DNA of 64,000 nucleotides from Isochrysis galbana (GCA_018136815.1 CM030931.1:7982550-8046549), one strand, 5' to 3'; numbered from the stretch's first letter, positions 43,388 through 54,795 are shown. Program-made: numbers and translations. Notes: generated from the sequence alone by a model not told the origin.

Positions 43388-45226
43388 ATGGCGACGCTCG
43401 GCCTCGACCTCGGCAACACCGCGTGCCGCTTGGCGGTGGTGCGGCAGGGGACGGTCCAAGTGGTGGCGAACGAACAGGGAGGGCGCTCCACACCCACCTG
43501 CGTCGCGTTCGCCGACGGCGAGCCCCTCGTTGGAGAGGCTGCCGCCGCACAAGCGGTGAGGAATCCACGACACTCAGCCACGGACCTCCTCGCAATGCTC
43601 GGCCGGCGGTTCGACGAGCCGGCGATTGAGCAGATGCGAAAGCAGTGGAAATTCGCCGCCTGCCCTTCTAAGACCGGCACCGTCGCGCTCGACACTTCCG
43701 ATGGCAAACGCGCCGACGCGGTGCGGCTGCTCTCGCTACTGATCAAAGAGCTGCGGGCTGCTGCTGACGCGTACGTCGGCACCGCTGTGAAGGAGGTGGC
43801 AATAGCAGCTCCGCCCTTCTTCTCGGCCGAAAGGAGCGACGCCCTTGTCGAGGCCGCTCGTGCAGGCGGCATGCGTGTCAAGAGTGTTCTCCCCTCACCG
43901 CTAGCTGTGGCGCTCCTATCGCTGATAGACTCGGCGCCGCCTGCAGCCGCCTATCGCGTCCTCGTCGTTGACGTGGGCGGTTCGTCCACCTCCGCCTGCG
44001 TCGTAGACTGCGACTTGGCTCCTGCTGCCGTGGACGCAGATCAGCCCGTGGACGGTGTGGAGGCTGCTGACGTCAAGCGCCTGCAGCGGCACCTCCAAAG
44101 ACTGAGCATGGCTGCTTGCATGTTTGATGAGAGTGTGGGAGGTAACCTTGTTGACGATCGGCTCGTGACGCATGCCCTGCGAGACATCAAGCGGCGATCA
44201 CGGGTCGACCTCGGAGACAACCCTCGGGCTCTCGCTCGACTGCGCGCCGCTTGCGAGGCGGGAAAGCGCTCGCTGTCGGGCGGCGCGCAAACGCAGTTGG
44301 CGGTAGAAGCAGATGGTGCAGACTACTTTGTGTCTATCAGCCGTGCCAACCTGGATGAGCTCGCCAAACCACTCTGTCAGGCTGTGCGTGCGCTCGCTCT
44401 AAAAGCCGTGCGAGCCGCCGGCTCTGATGCTGCCGCGCACTCCACTCCGGAGTCTATGCTAGAGGGCACAGCGGAGAGGGCACAACAGCACGAATGCGGC
44501 ATAAGTGAGGTGCTACTCGCGGGCGGCAGTTGCCGCATGCCGTGCCTTCAGGCCACACTCGCAGAGGCCTTCCCTGGCGCGCGCCTCCGCTTCGGGGCTA
44601 CTGCCGACGAGTCCGTCGCGAACGGGGCCGCGTTATACGCGGCAGCAATGGGCACATCGGGACACGAGGTGCGTGGTGGGGAAGCAACATGGCACTCGTC
44701 CACGCAGATGCTACCTCGGCTTCCTAAGACCATTGCGCTTGAGCTGGGGTCCGGCAAGCACATACCTCTTGTCGCCGCGTCTGCCCCCCTGCCGCTCCAC
44801 CGTGTCGTGCCACTAGAGGTCGCTGCGCCGACGGCTGGTCAAAAGCTGGTGCTGCGCCTCGTGGAGCTTCCGACGCCTTTACTACTAGCTTGTGGCGAGG
44901 AAGGCACATTGGAAACGGACGGTTCCCCCAGATTGGTGGCCTCTCTTCCCCTCGCCGCGCCTGCACAAGGTATGGTGTCCGACGACGAAACGCTGCATTT
45001 GGCGCTAACCTTGCAAGTGAGTCCCAGTGGCGAATTTTGTGTGGATTGCGCCGCCTTGCCAACGGACGCAAGCCATGAGCCGATAGGCATGCTCAACCAT
45101 GTAGTGGCCTCGATGAAGTTGAACTGGAATGACGGTGACGGCGGCGAAAGCACACCCCCCATCCTGCCGCAGCAGCTGGGCTCACTCCGTGTCGCTGCTC
45201 ATGGCACCGATGTGTTGGCGTTTTGA
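43388..45226 (+). CDS. Atypical Hsp70 (HSPA14/Ssz1-like)
   Basis: Encodes 612 aa without introns. The ATP-binding fold is visible as phosphate loop 1 (GLDLGNTACRLAVV), VVANEQGGRSTPTCVAF, the VAIAAPPFFSAERSDALVEA block, phosphate loop 2 (VLVVDVGGSSTSACVV) and the adenosine-site region LLAGGSCRMPCLQATLAEAF. Several positions differ from canonical Hsp70 (no GGGTFD; PSPLAVALL in place of EPTAAAL), closest in feel to HSPA14/Ssz1, the ribosome-associated Hsp70 partner of zuotin-type J proteins. A C-terminal beta-rich part of about 170 residues follows. There is no EEVD or ER-retention tail. It is likely cytosolic and active in folding of nascent chains, but Hsp110 relatives are an alternative. Confidence 0.75.
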   Translation: MATLGLDLGNTACRLAVVRQGTVQVVANEQGGRSTPTCVAFADGEPLVGEAAAAQAVRNPRHSATDLLAMLGRRFDEPAIEQMRKQWKFAACPSKTGTVALDTSDGKRADAVRLLSLLIKELRAAADAYVGTAVKEVAIAAPPFFSAERSDALVEAARAGGMRVKSVLPSPLAVALLSLIDSAPPAAAYRVLVVDVGGSSTSACVVDCDLAPAAVDADQPVDGVEAADVKRLQRHLQRLSMAACMFDESVGGNLVDDRLVTHALRDIKRRSRVDLGDNPRALARLRAACEAGKRSLSGGAQTQLAVEADGADYFVSISRANLDELAKPLCQAVRALALKAVRAAGSDAAAHSTPESMLEGTAERAQQHECGISEVLLAGGSCRMPCLQATLAEAFPGARLRFGATADESVANGAALYAAAMGTSGHEVRGGEATWHSSTQMLPRLPKTIALELGSGKHIPLVAASAPLPLHRVVPLEVAAPTAGQKLVLRLVELPTPLLLACGEEGTLETDGSPRLVASLPLAAPAQGMVSDDETLHLALTLQVSPSGEFCVDCAALPTDASHEPIGMLNHVVASMKLNWNDGDGGESTPPILPQQLGSLRVAAHGTDVLAF

Positions 45227-46996
45227 AGGGCATACGCCAAAACGAGGACTATTGGGGCCGCACGGGCTCACAAGTCCAAAAGCTGCCATGGCTAGCATGC
45301 GTTTGATGCGCCGGATCGATCCTCACTACATGCATGCGCACAAGCGCACACAACGCCACCCACCATCAACCCGTGTTGCTTCACATATTCCACGTAGTGC
45401 TACCTACTAGAGCCTGCATATGCTAAACAAATCTTAGACACATAAAAACCAGCAACAAAAAAGCATCTACATCTGCACAACAAACGGCCACCTATCATCT
45501 ATCATATCAGCATAGACGCGATATACTCTACCTCTCCGTTTCCATCGCCCTTACTTCTCTTCTGTGACGAATGAAGTGGCAATGGAGTGAGTGTGCTTGT
45601 GGTTGTGTGAGCTGCTTGCGTGACTGTGTTGGAGCTTGGGCAATGTGATGTGTGGAGGGAGAGCGTAATGGTGGTGAAGGAGTGTTCTCAAAGGTGCTCC
45701 TGTCACATGGCGTGAGAGCGGGTCGGAGGGCATGACAGCGAGCGGGACGAGGTAGGGCACATGAGGGACAGACACGAGGGCGGGGACTTCCGAGCGAACG
45801 CGCTTGAAACAGAAGGCGGGGTGAGAAGAGAACGAACGACCGGGGAAAAGAACACGGGGAATTCTAGGAAGCAAGGGAAAGATGTTGTATTCAGGCCTTT
45901 GGGCATGAATATTTCGGCATGAGTACGTGCCTCCTTCGTTATATACCGTCTTCTATGTTCGTCGTGGTCACGCAAGGCGTGCAGATTCGGATTCTCCCTG
46001 TGCTCAAGTCCTGGTTCGCCGATTTTCGTCTCGAAATTCGAGGATTTGAGTTTTACTTTTACCGTTACGGTAATTGTCCACGCATTTAAGGTAAGAAATG
46101 CAGGCAACAGAGCTGGGCCCCTCGCGTTCAGATTCCCCCCCCCCCCCCCTTCTGCATTTCGCCCCCCCCCCCCCCCCTGCAGTTTCCCCCCTCTGCAGTC
46201 CCCCCCCCCCCTCCGCAGCTCTCCTGTCCTCCCCCCTCTCCATTCCTTGCGTTTCCCCGTTCAAGTGTGGAAAGATACGTGAATGTGAGGGAGAGTTGGG
46301 TCAGTGTTGGGATTTCACCCCCTCCGCAGTCCCCCCCCCCCCCCCCTGCAGCTCTCCTCCCTCCCCCCTCTCCATTCCCTGCGTTTCCCCGTTCAAGTGG
46401 GGGCAAAGATACGTGGCAGAACGCGCGGGAGCCGTGAAGTGCCGGCCCATAGGGGACGGCGGTAAGCGGTTGTGCGGAGCGGTGGCGCGAATGGTAGCAC
46501 TCAGGAGCAGTGGTGGGACCTCGCCATAGCGTGTAGCCACAGAGTCTCCAAGAGTATTTGGGGGTCGCGGGGTCACATGCCCTTGCAACTCGCCACATCT
46601 ACTTTGGTAGGGGTGCGTTGGGACGTAGGGCTGCTTGTACACTCTCATCTCACAATGCCGAGCACGAGAAAGTAGTGCGAAAAACTCCTGCAATCAATCG
46701 GAACACTGCACGACATATCCGCTCCTTTAGGAAAACACCCCGATGATTTGCGAGTAGCCGGGACACACGCACATTGAACGGTAAGAATCTTCGAGGCTGG
46801 CAAGCCACATCTGTGGACCGTGCTTGATCAGTAGCCACTTTGCGACGCGAATCTGCGAAAAGGAAATCGTAGGTCGCATCCGGGAAAACCAATCCGTCGC
46901 GCGCAAGCGCACATTCAACTAGGGGCAGTAATGTTAGCCCTCAAACCGGTGGCTGGATGATGGGAGGCGTGTGGGATCATCCGACCAGTGCACGCA
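45227..46996. other. Intergenic with a diverged tandem duplication
   Basis: No gene is supported. Positions about 46150-46290 and 46310-46420 are two copies of a roughly 130 bp unit with CCTCTCCATTCC, GCGTTTCCCCGTTCAAGTG and GATACGTG; a related short segment is near 1379. Several C homopolymer runs are present. Confidence 0.5.
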
Positions 46997-48754
46997 TTAC
47001 GGTTCCGCAGTGAGGCTGATCTTCTCCTCCGCCGGTGAGCTGCGCCCATACTTGGCACTATCCAACAACCGCAAGATCGGGCTTGGGCACAGACAATCGA
47101 GACAATCGTCCGTGCCGGAACTCGCCGCCTACATCACACAGGAGGGCACAAAGAGCTTAGTCGCGGGCGAGTATCTTGGAGCAAAAGCACCACGATGGAC
47201 GTACCTGTTTCAGATGCCCGTAGAGGATCACGCCGAGCATAGCGACCGAGACTCCTGCCACGTTGTTGTAGAGTTGTTGCGTGTTGCCAGCCGAGGCAGG
47301 AAACATGACGTACCCGCCAATGAGCACGAGACAAGTCTTGGCGTGTCCCACCACCTGCCACGGACAATTTGTGAGTGCATGGAGTCTTGGCCATGTCAAT
47401 GATGCCCTCATCCGATTTCGGTCGGTGGGAAATTCCAGAAGGCGACATCTCTCCAACCTTAGTGTCCATCCTACGCCCTATTTTGCAGGGTAGTTGACAC
47501 ACCTGGAAAGTTGTGGGAGACGTCTTTCCAATGAGCCCAAACGAACACCAGTTGACGGCCAGCGCCAAACAGCACGTAGCTAGAATCCACACCATTGTTA
47601 GAACCATCTTCGGGTCGGAGGAGGCGTTCAGGAGGAAATGGGGAGCTGAGTCGCAACGACCATCGGAGTCAAGCTGCACGATGGGTGGGGGGCGAACAAT
47701 GAGACAGCGACAATCTGGCGACAGCGGCCGGCTAGGGGAGCAACCGCCGACGTCAAGATGTGACAAGGAGGTGGAGACATTGTTTTGCATACAGTCCGCA
47801 CAGCAAGTGTACCCTTGCGCACCTGCCCCGGAAGCAAGCAGAAGGACTCCACCATCAGACTCAGGCTTAGGGCACATACTGTCTGCCAGAATGCAACAGC
47901 ATCTTGCAGCTGCGTTCCGCTCATACCATACTCCTTCTGCTTGGTGCCTTGCCAAATCTGCGAGGGAGCAGCCGGAGTTGCCGGAGAGCATTTAAATCTC
48001 GACGTGCAGAGCTTCCGATAGCCTCCATGCCGCGGAATCGCAGTGGGAGCACGTCGACAGGGCTCGCCAATCGCATCCTGCAAGAGCTTTCACATGAGCT
48101 GGCGCGCTTCTAGATTCTTCCGTGCACATTCACGCCGGATTACCTGGAACATTGCTGTTGAAAGCACAGCAAGGACACCAAAAAGGAAGCCCAGCGGGCG
48201 AAGCTCGACGTCAGAAACGGTTGCAACACCAACGCCCAACAGTAAGATTGCCAGCGCCAATTTCACCTGTTTGGCCACGGCACCGGGTTAAGACGCTTGG
48301 CGAAGAAGATCCACGAGAACGCAGCACGTCTCGTCTTGCAATAAGGCTTAGATAGGGCTGCCGAGCTGATTGGCTATCACACCTTCGTTGTGGTGGAGAC
48401 GTCATAGCAGACATAGTTGATGACTAACGTAACTGGAACGATGGTGAGCTTGGTCACCTGGTAGAAGCCAACTGAGTTGAGAGAGAGAGAGACGTTCATG
48501 AAGCCAATAGAGGCGACTCCCGCTGCAGCCACCTTGAACTTCTGGAACTCGGTCATCGGCATCGCCGGCCGCTCAAAGAGACCGCATGCGAGGAGCAGAC
48601 GGTAGAAGACGATGGTGAAGCAGAAGTGGAAGAAAGAGAGGGAGAAGGGGAAGTGGAAGCCGGCGGCGAACACCTTCTTGTTGACCAGCACGATGGCGAC
48701 CGAGCTGAGCACGTTTCCGACTGCGTATCCTGCGGTCACCTTGTTTTCCGACAT
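46997..48754 (-). CDS. UXT / SLC35E3-like nucleotide-sugar transporter
   Basis: Six exons on the minus strand (48754-48383, 48266-48144, 47957-47823, 47673-47503, 47354-47205, 47128-46997) give 360 aa; all joins are phase 0. Family: the plant UDP-xylose transporter / SLC35E3 branch of the drug/metabolite superfamily, antiporters of Golgi or ER membranes. Evidence in order: AIVLVNKKVFAAGFHFPFSL, FYQVTKLTIVPVTLVINYVC, VSDVELRPLGFLFGVLAVL, FQIWQGTKQKEYGMSGTQL, VNWCSFGLIGKTSPTTFQVV and LYNNVAGVSVAMLGVILYGH, about ten hydrophobic segments. Exon 6 gives a short Cys/Ser-rich cytosolic tail ending in EEKISLTAEP; its acceptor (GATGTAG) is the least certain. The 5' flank is pyrimidine-rich on the sense strand. 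Confidence 0.88.
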
Positions 48755-49436
48755 GGGGAATGCAGAGAAGGGGGTAGGGAGGTGTGGCTGGGTGATGTGG
48801 GGCCGTGCCGCGGCGAGGGAGCGAGGGGAGGGAGCGGTGGATGAGCGGAGGCGGCGCGCGACAAAGGGGGGGGAAGGGGGGGGGGGGGGAGGCTTGGGGG
48901 GAGGGGAGTGAGGGGGTTGGAGAGAGGAGGCGGGGGCGGGCGGCGATGGGGGAGGCGACAGCGAAGGGGGGGGACCGAGAGGCGGGGAGGTGCGCGACCA
49001 AAAAGGGAAAGTGGGGGGGGAGGGGAGGAAGAGAGAGAGAGGGATGAGAGAGAGAGAGAAAGAGAGTAGTTTAGGGGGTTGGCGGGGCGGGGGCGAGGAG
49101 AGAATGTACAGAGGGGTTTCTGTATTCTAGGAGAGTACAGCGAGTCGCGAGAGGGGAAAGCGCGGGCGGCAGCAACAGAACGGTGACGGCCTGCAGCCGC
49201 GCAAGACGGCGGGCACTTTGAACGGCGGCGCTTTTACAAAACAATCCGCATCTTCTCCGTCTGCAAGGGGGCCGCCTAGGGGTAGAGGGGTAGGCATCTT
49301 TATCCGGATATTTGTCTTGGATATCTCTGGGGGGGGGTCCCAAATGGATATATCTCGGATACTTCCTGGATATTTGTGGGGGTGGGGGGGGTGGGGGGGA
49401 GATAATTTTAGCCTTTTTGGGGGCGCGGGGGGCACT
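48755..49436. other. Intergenic, G-rich on plus strand
   Basis: Positions 48860-49070 are G/A-rich, which is C/T-rich on the sense strand of the transporter gene. From about 49290 onward GGATATTTG motifs begin; these belong to the hAT fragment that follows. Confidence 0.45.
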
Positions 49437-49800
49437 AACACTAACATTGACCATGCAGATGTGAAGGAATTCACCAAGCAGGTGCTTGGGTGGTGGGCAT
49501 CTAACCACACCAACACCAAGTTCCCAACTTGGGCCTTAGCTGCAAGGGTGGCTCTTTGTCTGAGCCCCAAACCCAGCTTCTTCAGAACGTGTGTTTTCAT
49601 TGTTGCAATGTTCGTTTGGTGCTGATCGGGCTAGTTCCTTAGCTGATAGCTGACCAAGTGGAAGCGTCGGTGATGTTGCGGTATAACCGCAACAAGCGCA
49701 ACGGCAGCGGCGCGTGACGCGGACATTGGATATTTGCTTGGATATTTGGGGGGGGCGGATGGATATTTCTTGGATATTTCTCATGGATAAATGGGGCATT
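49437..49800 (+). mobile_element. hAT transposase C-terminal fragment with subterminal repeats
   Basis: The plus strand encodes VLGWWASNHTNTKFPTWALA and ARVALCLSPKPSFFRT, the same block as in the nested hAT at 42.0-42.2 kb, then hits stops. GGATATTTG motifs occur on both sides (49305-49375 and 49725-49790), like subterminal repeats of a hAT family distinct from the one at 41.7 kb. Precise ends and target duplication were not found. Confidence 0.65.
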
Positions 49801-49804
49801 TTCA

Positions 49805-50140
49805 ATGGATAAAAAAAAACTTCTTAATATTCTCGCCGCGCGCGCGACCCTGCACAGTATCTTCGCAGCCTCGCCCGCTTCCCTTCACTCCCCCTACACC
49901 TGCCTTGCGGCTCGTCCCCTCGTGCTCTACCTAGGGGCTGGGTGCAGTGGGTCTCCAGTGGCAGACGGTGTGTACCGATTCACGATGGCCTGTTTCGCGC
50001 CTTCCTCCTATGCCATCGGGCTACCGGCTGTTGTGTGTTTGCTCCTTGTGCTTGGTGTCAGGCAGCTGTGGTCAGTGTGTCTAGGGCCTATTATCGGATG
50101 GTGGGCGGCTCGCGGCGCGGGGTCGCTTGTTTAGGCTAGT
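49805..50140. other. Retroelement-like stretch, no supported gene
   Basis: Starts with an A run and CTTCTTAATATTCTCGCCGC, a relative of the boundary sequence at 32074 and 37503. The 109-residue open frame that follows (CLAARPLVLYLGAGCSG and so on) has no recognisable domain. Confidence 0.4.
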
Positions 50141-50400
50141 CGCTCTGCTATGTTGAGGGCTTCCGCTACCAGAGATTGATTCGTGCTCATGACTAGGGCG
50201 CCTTTGTTATTATCTAAGAAGACAGGGGCGCTGAGATCGTGAGGAGATTTGATCTTCGGCTTCCTTCCCAGGGAGGCCTTGCGCGTGCGTGCGGTTAAGA
50301 AATTGTCCGGAGGTTCCCGCCCTCTGACGAGGACCGTGAACCTGCTTAGGACTCTTTCGATAACCGGTATGTGGTGTAAGCTGATATTAGTATTAGTACT
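50140..50400 (-). mobile_element. LINE coding fragment
   Basis: The minus strand reads HIPVIERVLSRFTVLVRGRE, then a Lys/Arg-rich stretch, then NQSLVAEALNIAERLA, without a stop over about 80 codons. The character and neighbourhood suggest a LINE ORF1-type fragment, but no domain is recognised. Confidence 0.35.
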
Positions 50401-51902
50401 GATGTAAGTACTGATGTAAGTGTAAGCTCAAAACCACCGAGAGGGTGCAACTCGAGGTTCCCTTTTTTTGTCACGCCCCTCCCGACTTTTTAGGTATATA
50501 TAATTTCTACTGACCCCTAACTTCGCCGCCGGTGTCGCGTAAAAGGGGCGCCCGTCAGTTTTGGATGGCACGGACGATGGGGCCTTACGCATGTGCGGCC
50601 GATGTGGCTCTGAAAAAGAGTTGGGGGGGTGGCGAGAGGGTGCCGCTGCGGCGTACGCGTGCGAGCCGAACCATGGCGAGTAGCGCGACGATCCCGACGA
50701 GTATACCACCCCTGACCGAGGACGAACGCCGCGTGCCGCGGCTGCATCGGCGGGCAAGACAGGTGGGCCTCTGTGGGAAGAAAGAGAGCGGGCAAAGGAC
50801 CCACGCGAATCTTTACGTAGCCATAGGCCATAGGGCCAGTGGGGAGGGCTGAGAACCACCCTATATACTCTGTGGGTTTTTCTCTCTTCTTTCTTTCACT
50901 CTTCTTCTTTCTTTCTTCCTCGGTTCTTTGTACTATTTTACTGCATTTTCTTTTCTATTGTTTCTTTTTGCTTCTAAGACTAAGACATCGCGAATGCGAC
51001 ACGTTCCGGAGCAGCAGGCAGCAGGTGTCGAGGGTCGAGGGCATCACATGACCACATGCACACCAGCGCAGGCCCACGCCCACGCCTCAAGCCTCAAGTG
51101 TGTCAAGCTGTCAAGGCGTATGGGTTCACGTTCACGCGCCCTTGAGGGGCCCGTCACAGTAGCTTGGGCAAGGTGTTCACCGTGAGAAGCTGGGTGCGGG
51201 GTGCGGGCTTGAGCTTGAGCTGCGCGAGCAACGACGCCAGAGGGTCAGGGGGCGGTCGGACTGTCGGCAGCCCGACACGGCGCTGCATCGGGCGGGAATC
51301 GAATGCCAAATGTAGCTTAGATATCAAGGAACCGATCCGCCCGTGGGCGCGACCGCAAATTCTTTACGGGTAGAGCGTGAGCGTGAGCTCGCGTGACGGA
51401 GGGGGGGGAGAGGGGGGGGTCGAATCGCGAATCGTCGAATCGCACCATTTCCATTTCTTGGCGAAGATTTTCGTAGTGGCAGGTGGTCCCCCCTGGAGGT
51501 TTTTTATTGGGCATCGCGCCACGATAAAAAAATGCAGCCCAGCCCTTACTAATGGTTAAAAAGCCCCTGTTTGACCGCCGTACGCCCTACGCCCTACGGG
51601 TGGGCATCGCTGGCTAGTGCGTAGTGCGCTCTGGCGGCGCGAGATTGGCTGAGGAGCCCTCTGTTGAGCCCCCGCCGTCTGATTTCGTATTCCGCCAGAG
51701 CGACTCAACAGCGACTCAACGAGGAATAAACGCTGTTGACTCGGTACTTAATACTTAACTCTTGAGTCCCCGTGTCCCCGATGAGTCGCTGCGCAAAAGC
51801 GTAAAACCCCTCTATAACTCTAATTACCACTAGATTTGTTTGCCAGGAATATTCTTGTACTCTCTACGCCGGCCCTTGTGGGAGGCTCCTCGGCCGGCCG
51901 CC
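50401..51902. other. Intergenic with repeat R copy 2
   Basis: Contains a T-rich stretch (50860-50985), the 70 bp repeat (51113-51180) shared with 6276-6350, and repeat R (51220-51592). The DCN1-like gene starts 310 bp after repeat R. No gene is supported here. Confidence 0.45.
51220..51592 (+). repeat. Dispersed repeat R, copy 2 (longest)
   Basis: About 370 bp. The 5' part (AGGGTCAGGGGGCGGTCGGA, GCCCGACACGGCGCTGCATC) is also in copy 3 at 60572-60915 but absent from copy 1; the 3' part is in all three. Confidence 0.8.
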
Positions 51903-53088
51903 ATGCGCGCCTTCTCTCGCTCGTCGTCCAAGCCGACGGTGCGCTCGAGCGCTGGATACGCGGCATTGTTCGACAAGTACAAGGAGAGTGGGAGCGAGAC
52001 CATTGGCCCGGACGGCGTCGAGCGCTTGTGAGCGCTTTCGCAAACCCCCTACCACGCCCCCCCCTCAACCCCCTCCACGCCGCAAATGCTGCCTGTGAGT
52101 CTCTGGCTGGAGAGCAGTCTCTGCGGCCCCCACAGGCGCTCTCCGGCGTCATCACGAGGCCCTCATATAATTTGGAAATCTATGTGCAGGTGCGAGGACA
52201 TGAAGGTAGACCCGAGTGATGTGAAGCTGCTTGTACTGGCATGGGCGATGGGCGCCACAAGGATGGGCTACTTCACCAGGGATGAGTGGATGTCGGGGGT
52301 ACCGCGGTTCGGCAACGCCACGACGCCCCCAGACTTGCTGGAGGAAGTGCACAACCTGTACCAGGCTTTGCTTCGTGACGTTGAGCGCTTCCGCGAACTC
52401 TACGATTTCACACATCGCTTTTGCCGAGAGGAGAGGCGAAAGACCATTGATGTGTGCTGGCGCCGCAGCCCCTTGAGCAACAGTGGAGAGTCTTATGCTC
52501 ATGAGCAACCGTGTTGTCGCCTCTACCCTGTTGAGCTGCTGCCCTTCTGCCCTGCCGCTGCATCCGAGCGCCATATGACCTTGAATCAACAGGTCGCATC
52601 GGCGGTGGTGATGCTCGAATTGCTGCTCAAGCCAATGTGGCCGGCTCACATAGCGTCACTCAGCTCATTCATGAATGATCATAAACAGCTAGTGAGACCA
52701 TGTGTCTGCATTCCCTTGACAGCTGGGCATGCCCCTCCCGGACAGCATGTACTCATCGATCAACCACTTTGCTGCTCTCTTCTAGGCTCAACGTGGAGTG
52801 CTCATGGATGAATGGATGATGATTCTCCAATTCGTCAGGCAGGTTCGTTTGGGTGGCAGAAGAATGGGTCGGAAACTATTGACATTATCCGATGCAGCTC
52901 CGTGAAGTCGGGTGCCCTGTCCTTGCCAATCGCTCCAAACTTCACACATGTCTCAGAACTACTCTTGCTCTATTGCTTTTGTAAAGGTCAAACCGGATGT
53001 CTCCAACTACCAGGATGACGGTGCTTGGCCGTTGCTCCTTGACGAATACGTAGAATGGAAGCGCGAGAAAGATGGCGCTGCTGTGTGA
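51903..53088 (+). CDS. DCN1-like cullin neddylation protein (DCUN1 domain)
   Basis: Five exons (51903-52027, 52190-52451, 52593-52691, 52786-52842, 52987-53088) give 214 aa. The PONY/DCUN1 domain covers nearly the whole protein: [80 protein letters not shown], and the C-terminal cullin-binding signature [17 protein letters not shown]1 proteins help transfer NEDD8 to cullins, activating cullin-RING ubiquitin ligases. There is no UBA domain (as in yeast Dcn1) and no N-terminal myristoylation signal. Intron 2 is 141 bp and open, so retention would insert 47 residues without a frame change. Unlike its neighbours it has no CT tract before the start. Confidence 0.92.
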
Positions 53089-53844
53089 AAGCCAACCGGG
53101 CATCACTTAGTGCATGTGGTAGAAACTGATGATGTACTGATGATGGGCTACCTCTCACATGATACGGTTGGCATCGGAAATTCGCCGCTAGTACTTGAGC
53201 TCTAAACTACTTGGCCGAAAGGTGGTTGCCGGCAACTCAGAGGCGTCGGATTCTAGCCCATACTGTATTTGGTGCATACATCGTATAGGCACTACTCCGG
53301 TCTACTAGCTTTCTGGAGCAATTGCAGGGCTGTTAAGCAAGCACTTGCGGTTGCGGATTCTGCGTGGCCCTTGCCTCAATAGGGCGAATACGTGGGGAAG
53401 CGGGGGGGGAGGGGGGGGGGCGGGGGGGGTGGAGACTGCTGCAGTCTTCCGCGTACCTCGCCTGACCTTTTCTACTTAGCGAGGCATGTCTTGCGATTTG
53501 CTTGAGTGGCCGGTTGGCAGCTGGCGAGTTGGGGGCCAGCGGCCCGGGCCGTGCTAGCCGTTAGGCGCGCTGGAGCGCCTCGCGCCGTACGCATTATGCA
53601 AATGCAGTGCAGTAGATAGTAGCTAGATAGTATACTTAGTATACGCCGTCAACTAATAATAAAATAACTGAGCGTTAGTACCACTACTCTCACTAGCGTT
53701 GTACTATATCACGGCACCCCTCAGAGCTCAGCGCACCTGCCCGCACGCCATGACGTGCACCCAGTTGCTGAAGTCACCCGCAAGGGCAAGGGAAAGGGGC
53801 TGGACGTTAGTTTTCGCTGAGCCCAAGGACTTTGGTTTAGGCGA
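53089..53844. other. Intergenic, nothing recognised
   Basis: The DCN1-like 3' flank, a G-rich run at 53401-53430, and unique sequence. No coding feature is seen. Confidence 0.4.
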
Positions 53845-54030
53845 GAAGCGCTCAATCACCATCACCCACCGCATGGAAAAGCGTTCAATCACCATCAGCC
53901 TACACGTGGAACGCGTTCAATCACCATCACCCCCACCGCATGGAAAAGCGTTCAATCACCATCAGCCTACACGTGGAACGCGTTCAATCGCCATCACCCC
54001 CACCGCATGGAAAAGCGTTCAATCGCGGAG
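53845..54030 (+). repeat. Minisatellite, core GCGTTCAATCACCATCA
   Basis: About seven copies of GCGTTCAATC(A/G)CCATCA with two alternating linkers, one with CCACCGCATGGAAAA and one with GCCTACACGTGGAAC. The same core is at 23575-23650. It lies just upstream of the AT-rich ORF island. Confidence 0.85.
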
Positions 54031-54155
54031 GATCGTGGGGATCATGAGGGTAGCGCTATCCAACCCACTCGTTTGGCAAGAGGACTGATGCATCCCGCTC
54101 GAGTTGGTGCGTGACACAAAAATATGTACGATACTATTATACGATACTATTATAC

Positions 54156-54620
54156 ATGTCCAGCACTAGCGATGTTGACATAAATTACTCAACAGTACTA
54201 AATCCGAACAATATCAAGAATATCCTTACGAGCACGGCATCCGACAATGGGGCGTGGCGGTACGAAATTGATCGAGCTCTGAATAACAACAAGGAGAAGG
54301 AGCTGTACGAAAAATTCGTGAATAAGCTTGATGATGACCAATACGGCAAGTTCATAAGGGCATACATATCATTCAGGCGTTTCGATAGAGGGTATGTTAA
54401 TTACGATCAGCTCACGCAAATTGCCGAGAAAGAGGGGTTAAAACATCAGATGAATGACATTCAGAATCCAAATGAACATGATTTGAATACGATTATGATA
54501 GATAAAAATTTCAAGAACGATGTAACTACATTGGTGCAGAGGGTGTTGTCAGTATCGCGTAAGTGCGTAAGTTGTATGAAAAAAAGATGCGAAACCCCCC
54601 ACGCTAGAAGGTCACGTTGA
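54156..54620 (+). CDS. AT-rich foreign-looking ORF 1
   Basis: Encodes 154 aa from the ATG at 54156. The coding sequence is far richer in A and T than any conserved gene in the window, and Asn, Asp, Lys and Ile are frequent (NIKNILTSTASDNGAWRYEI; ELYEKFVNKLDDDQYGKFIR). This composition resembles genes of algal large DNA viruses, virophages or related elements, but I recognise no family. The last 20 residues (SRKCVSCMKKRCETPHARRS) change character and may be read-through into flanking repeat. A 130 bp block just after the stop is repeated after the next ORF (55610-55775). Confidence 0.45.
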   Translation: MSSTSDVDINYSTVLNPNNIKNILTSTASDNGAWRYEIDRALNNNKEKELYEKFVNKLDDDQYGKFIRAYISFRRFDRGYVNYDQLTQIAEKEGLKHQMNDIQNPNEHDLNTIMIDKNFKNDVTTLVQRVLSVSRKCVSCMKKRCETPHARRSR

Positions 54621-54665
54621 CGTTATGTAAGAACACGGACCAAACCCGTTCCATCACCCTATAGA

Positions 54666-54795
54666 CGTGTAACGAAACCTGTATTCTGCATTTACGCGGT
54701 GCGCGCTCTGCGATCGGAGCGGCAGAACTCGAGCATCGATGGGGATGTATGCCGGTTGAATCCCAAGAGTGTGTTCCACAGACGAGGTTTGGGGA
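54666..54795 (+). repeat. Block D, copy 1
   Basis: Starts AGACGTGTAACGAAAC and ends GTTCCACAGACGAGGTTTGG. About 125 bp match 55610-55775 almost base for base, except that copy 2 has an extra segment of about 39 bp in the middle (TGAGCATACCACCCATCAGA and flanks). Confidence 0.9.

Noticed and set aside
47134-47991. 285-residue minus-strand frame as a separate gene
   Set aside because: It is a read-through of exon 4 of the UXT-like transporter and its introns; only 47503-47673 carries conserved sequence in that frame.
50839-51051. Hydrophobic 70-residue frame as a small membrane protein
   Set aside because: It is the translation of a T/C-rich stretch with no conserved feature.
53845-54030. Regular repeats with short linkers resembling a CRISPR array
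   Set aside because: The linkers alternate between two sequences and are not unique spacers, the genome is eukaryotic, and no cas gene is near.
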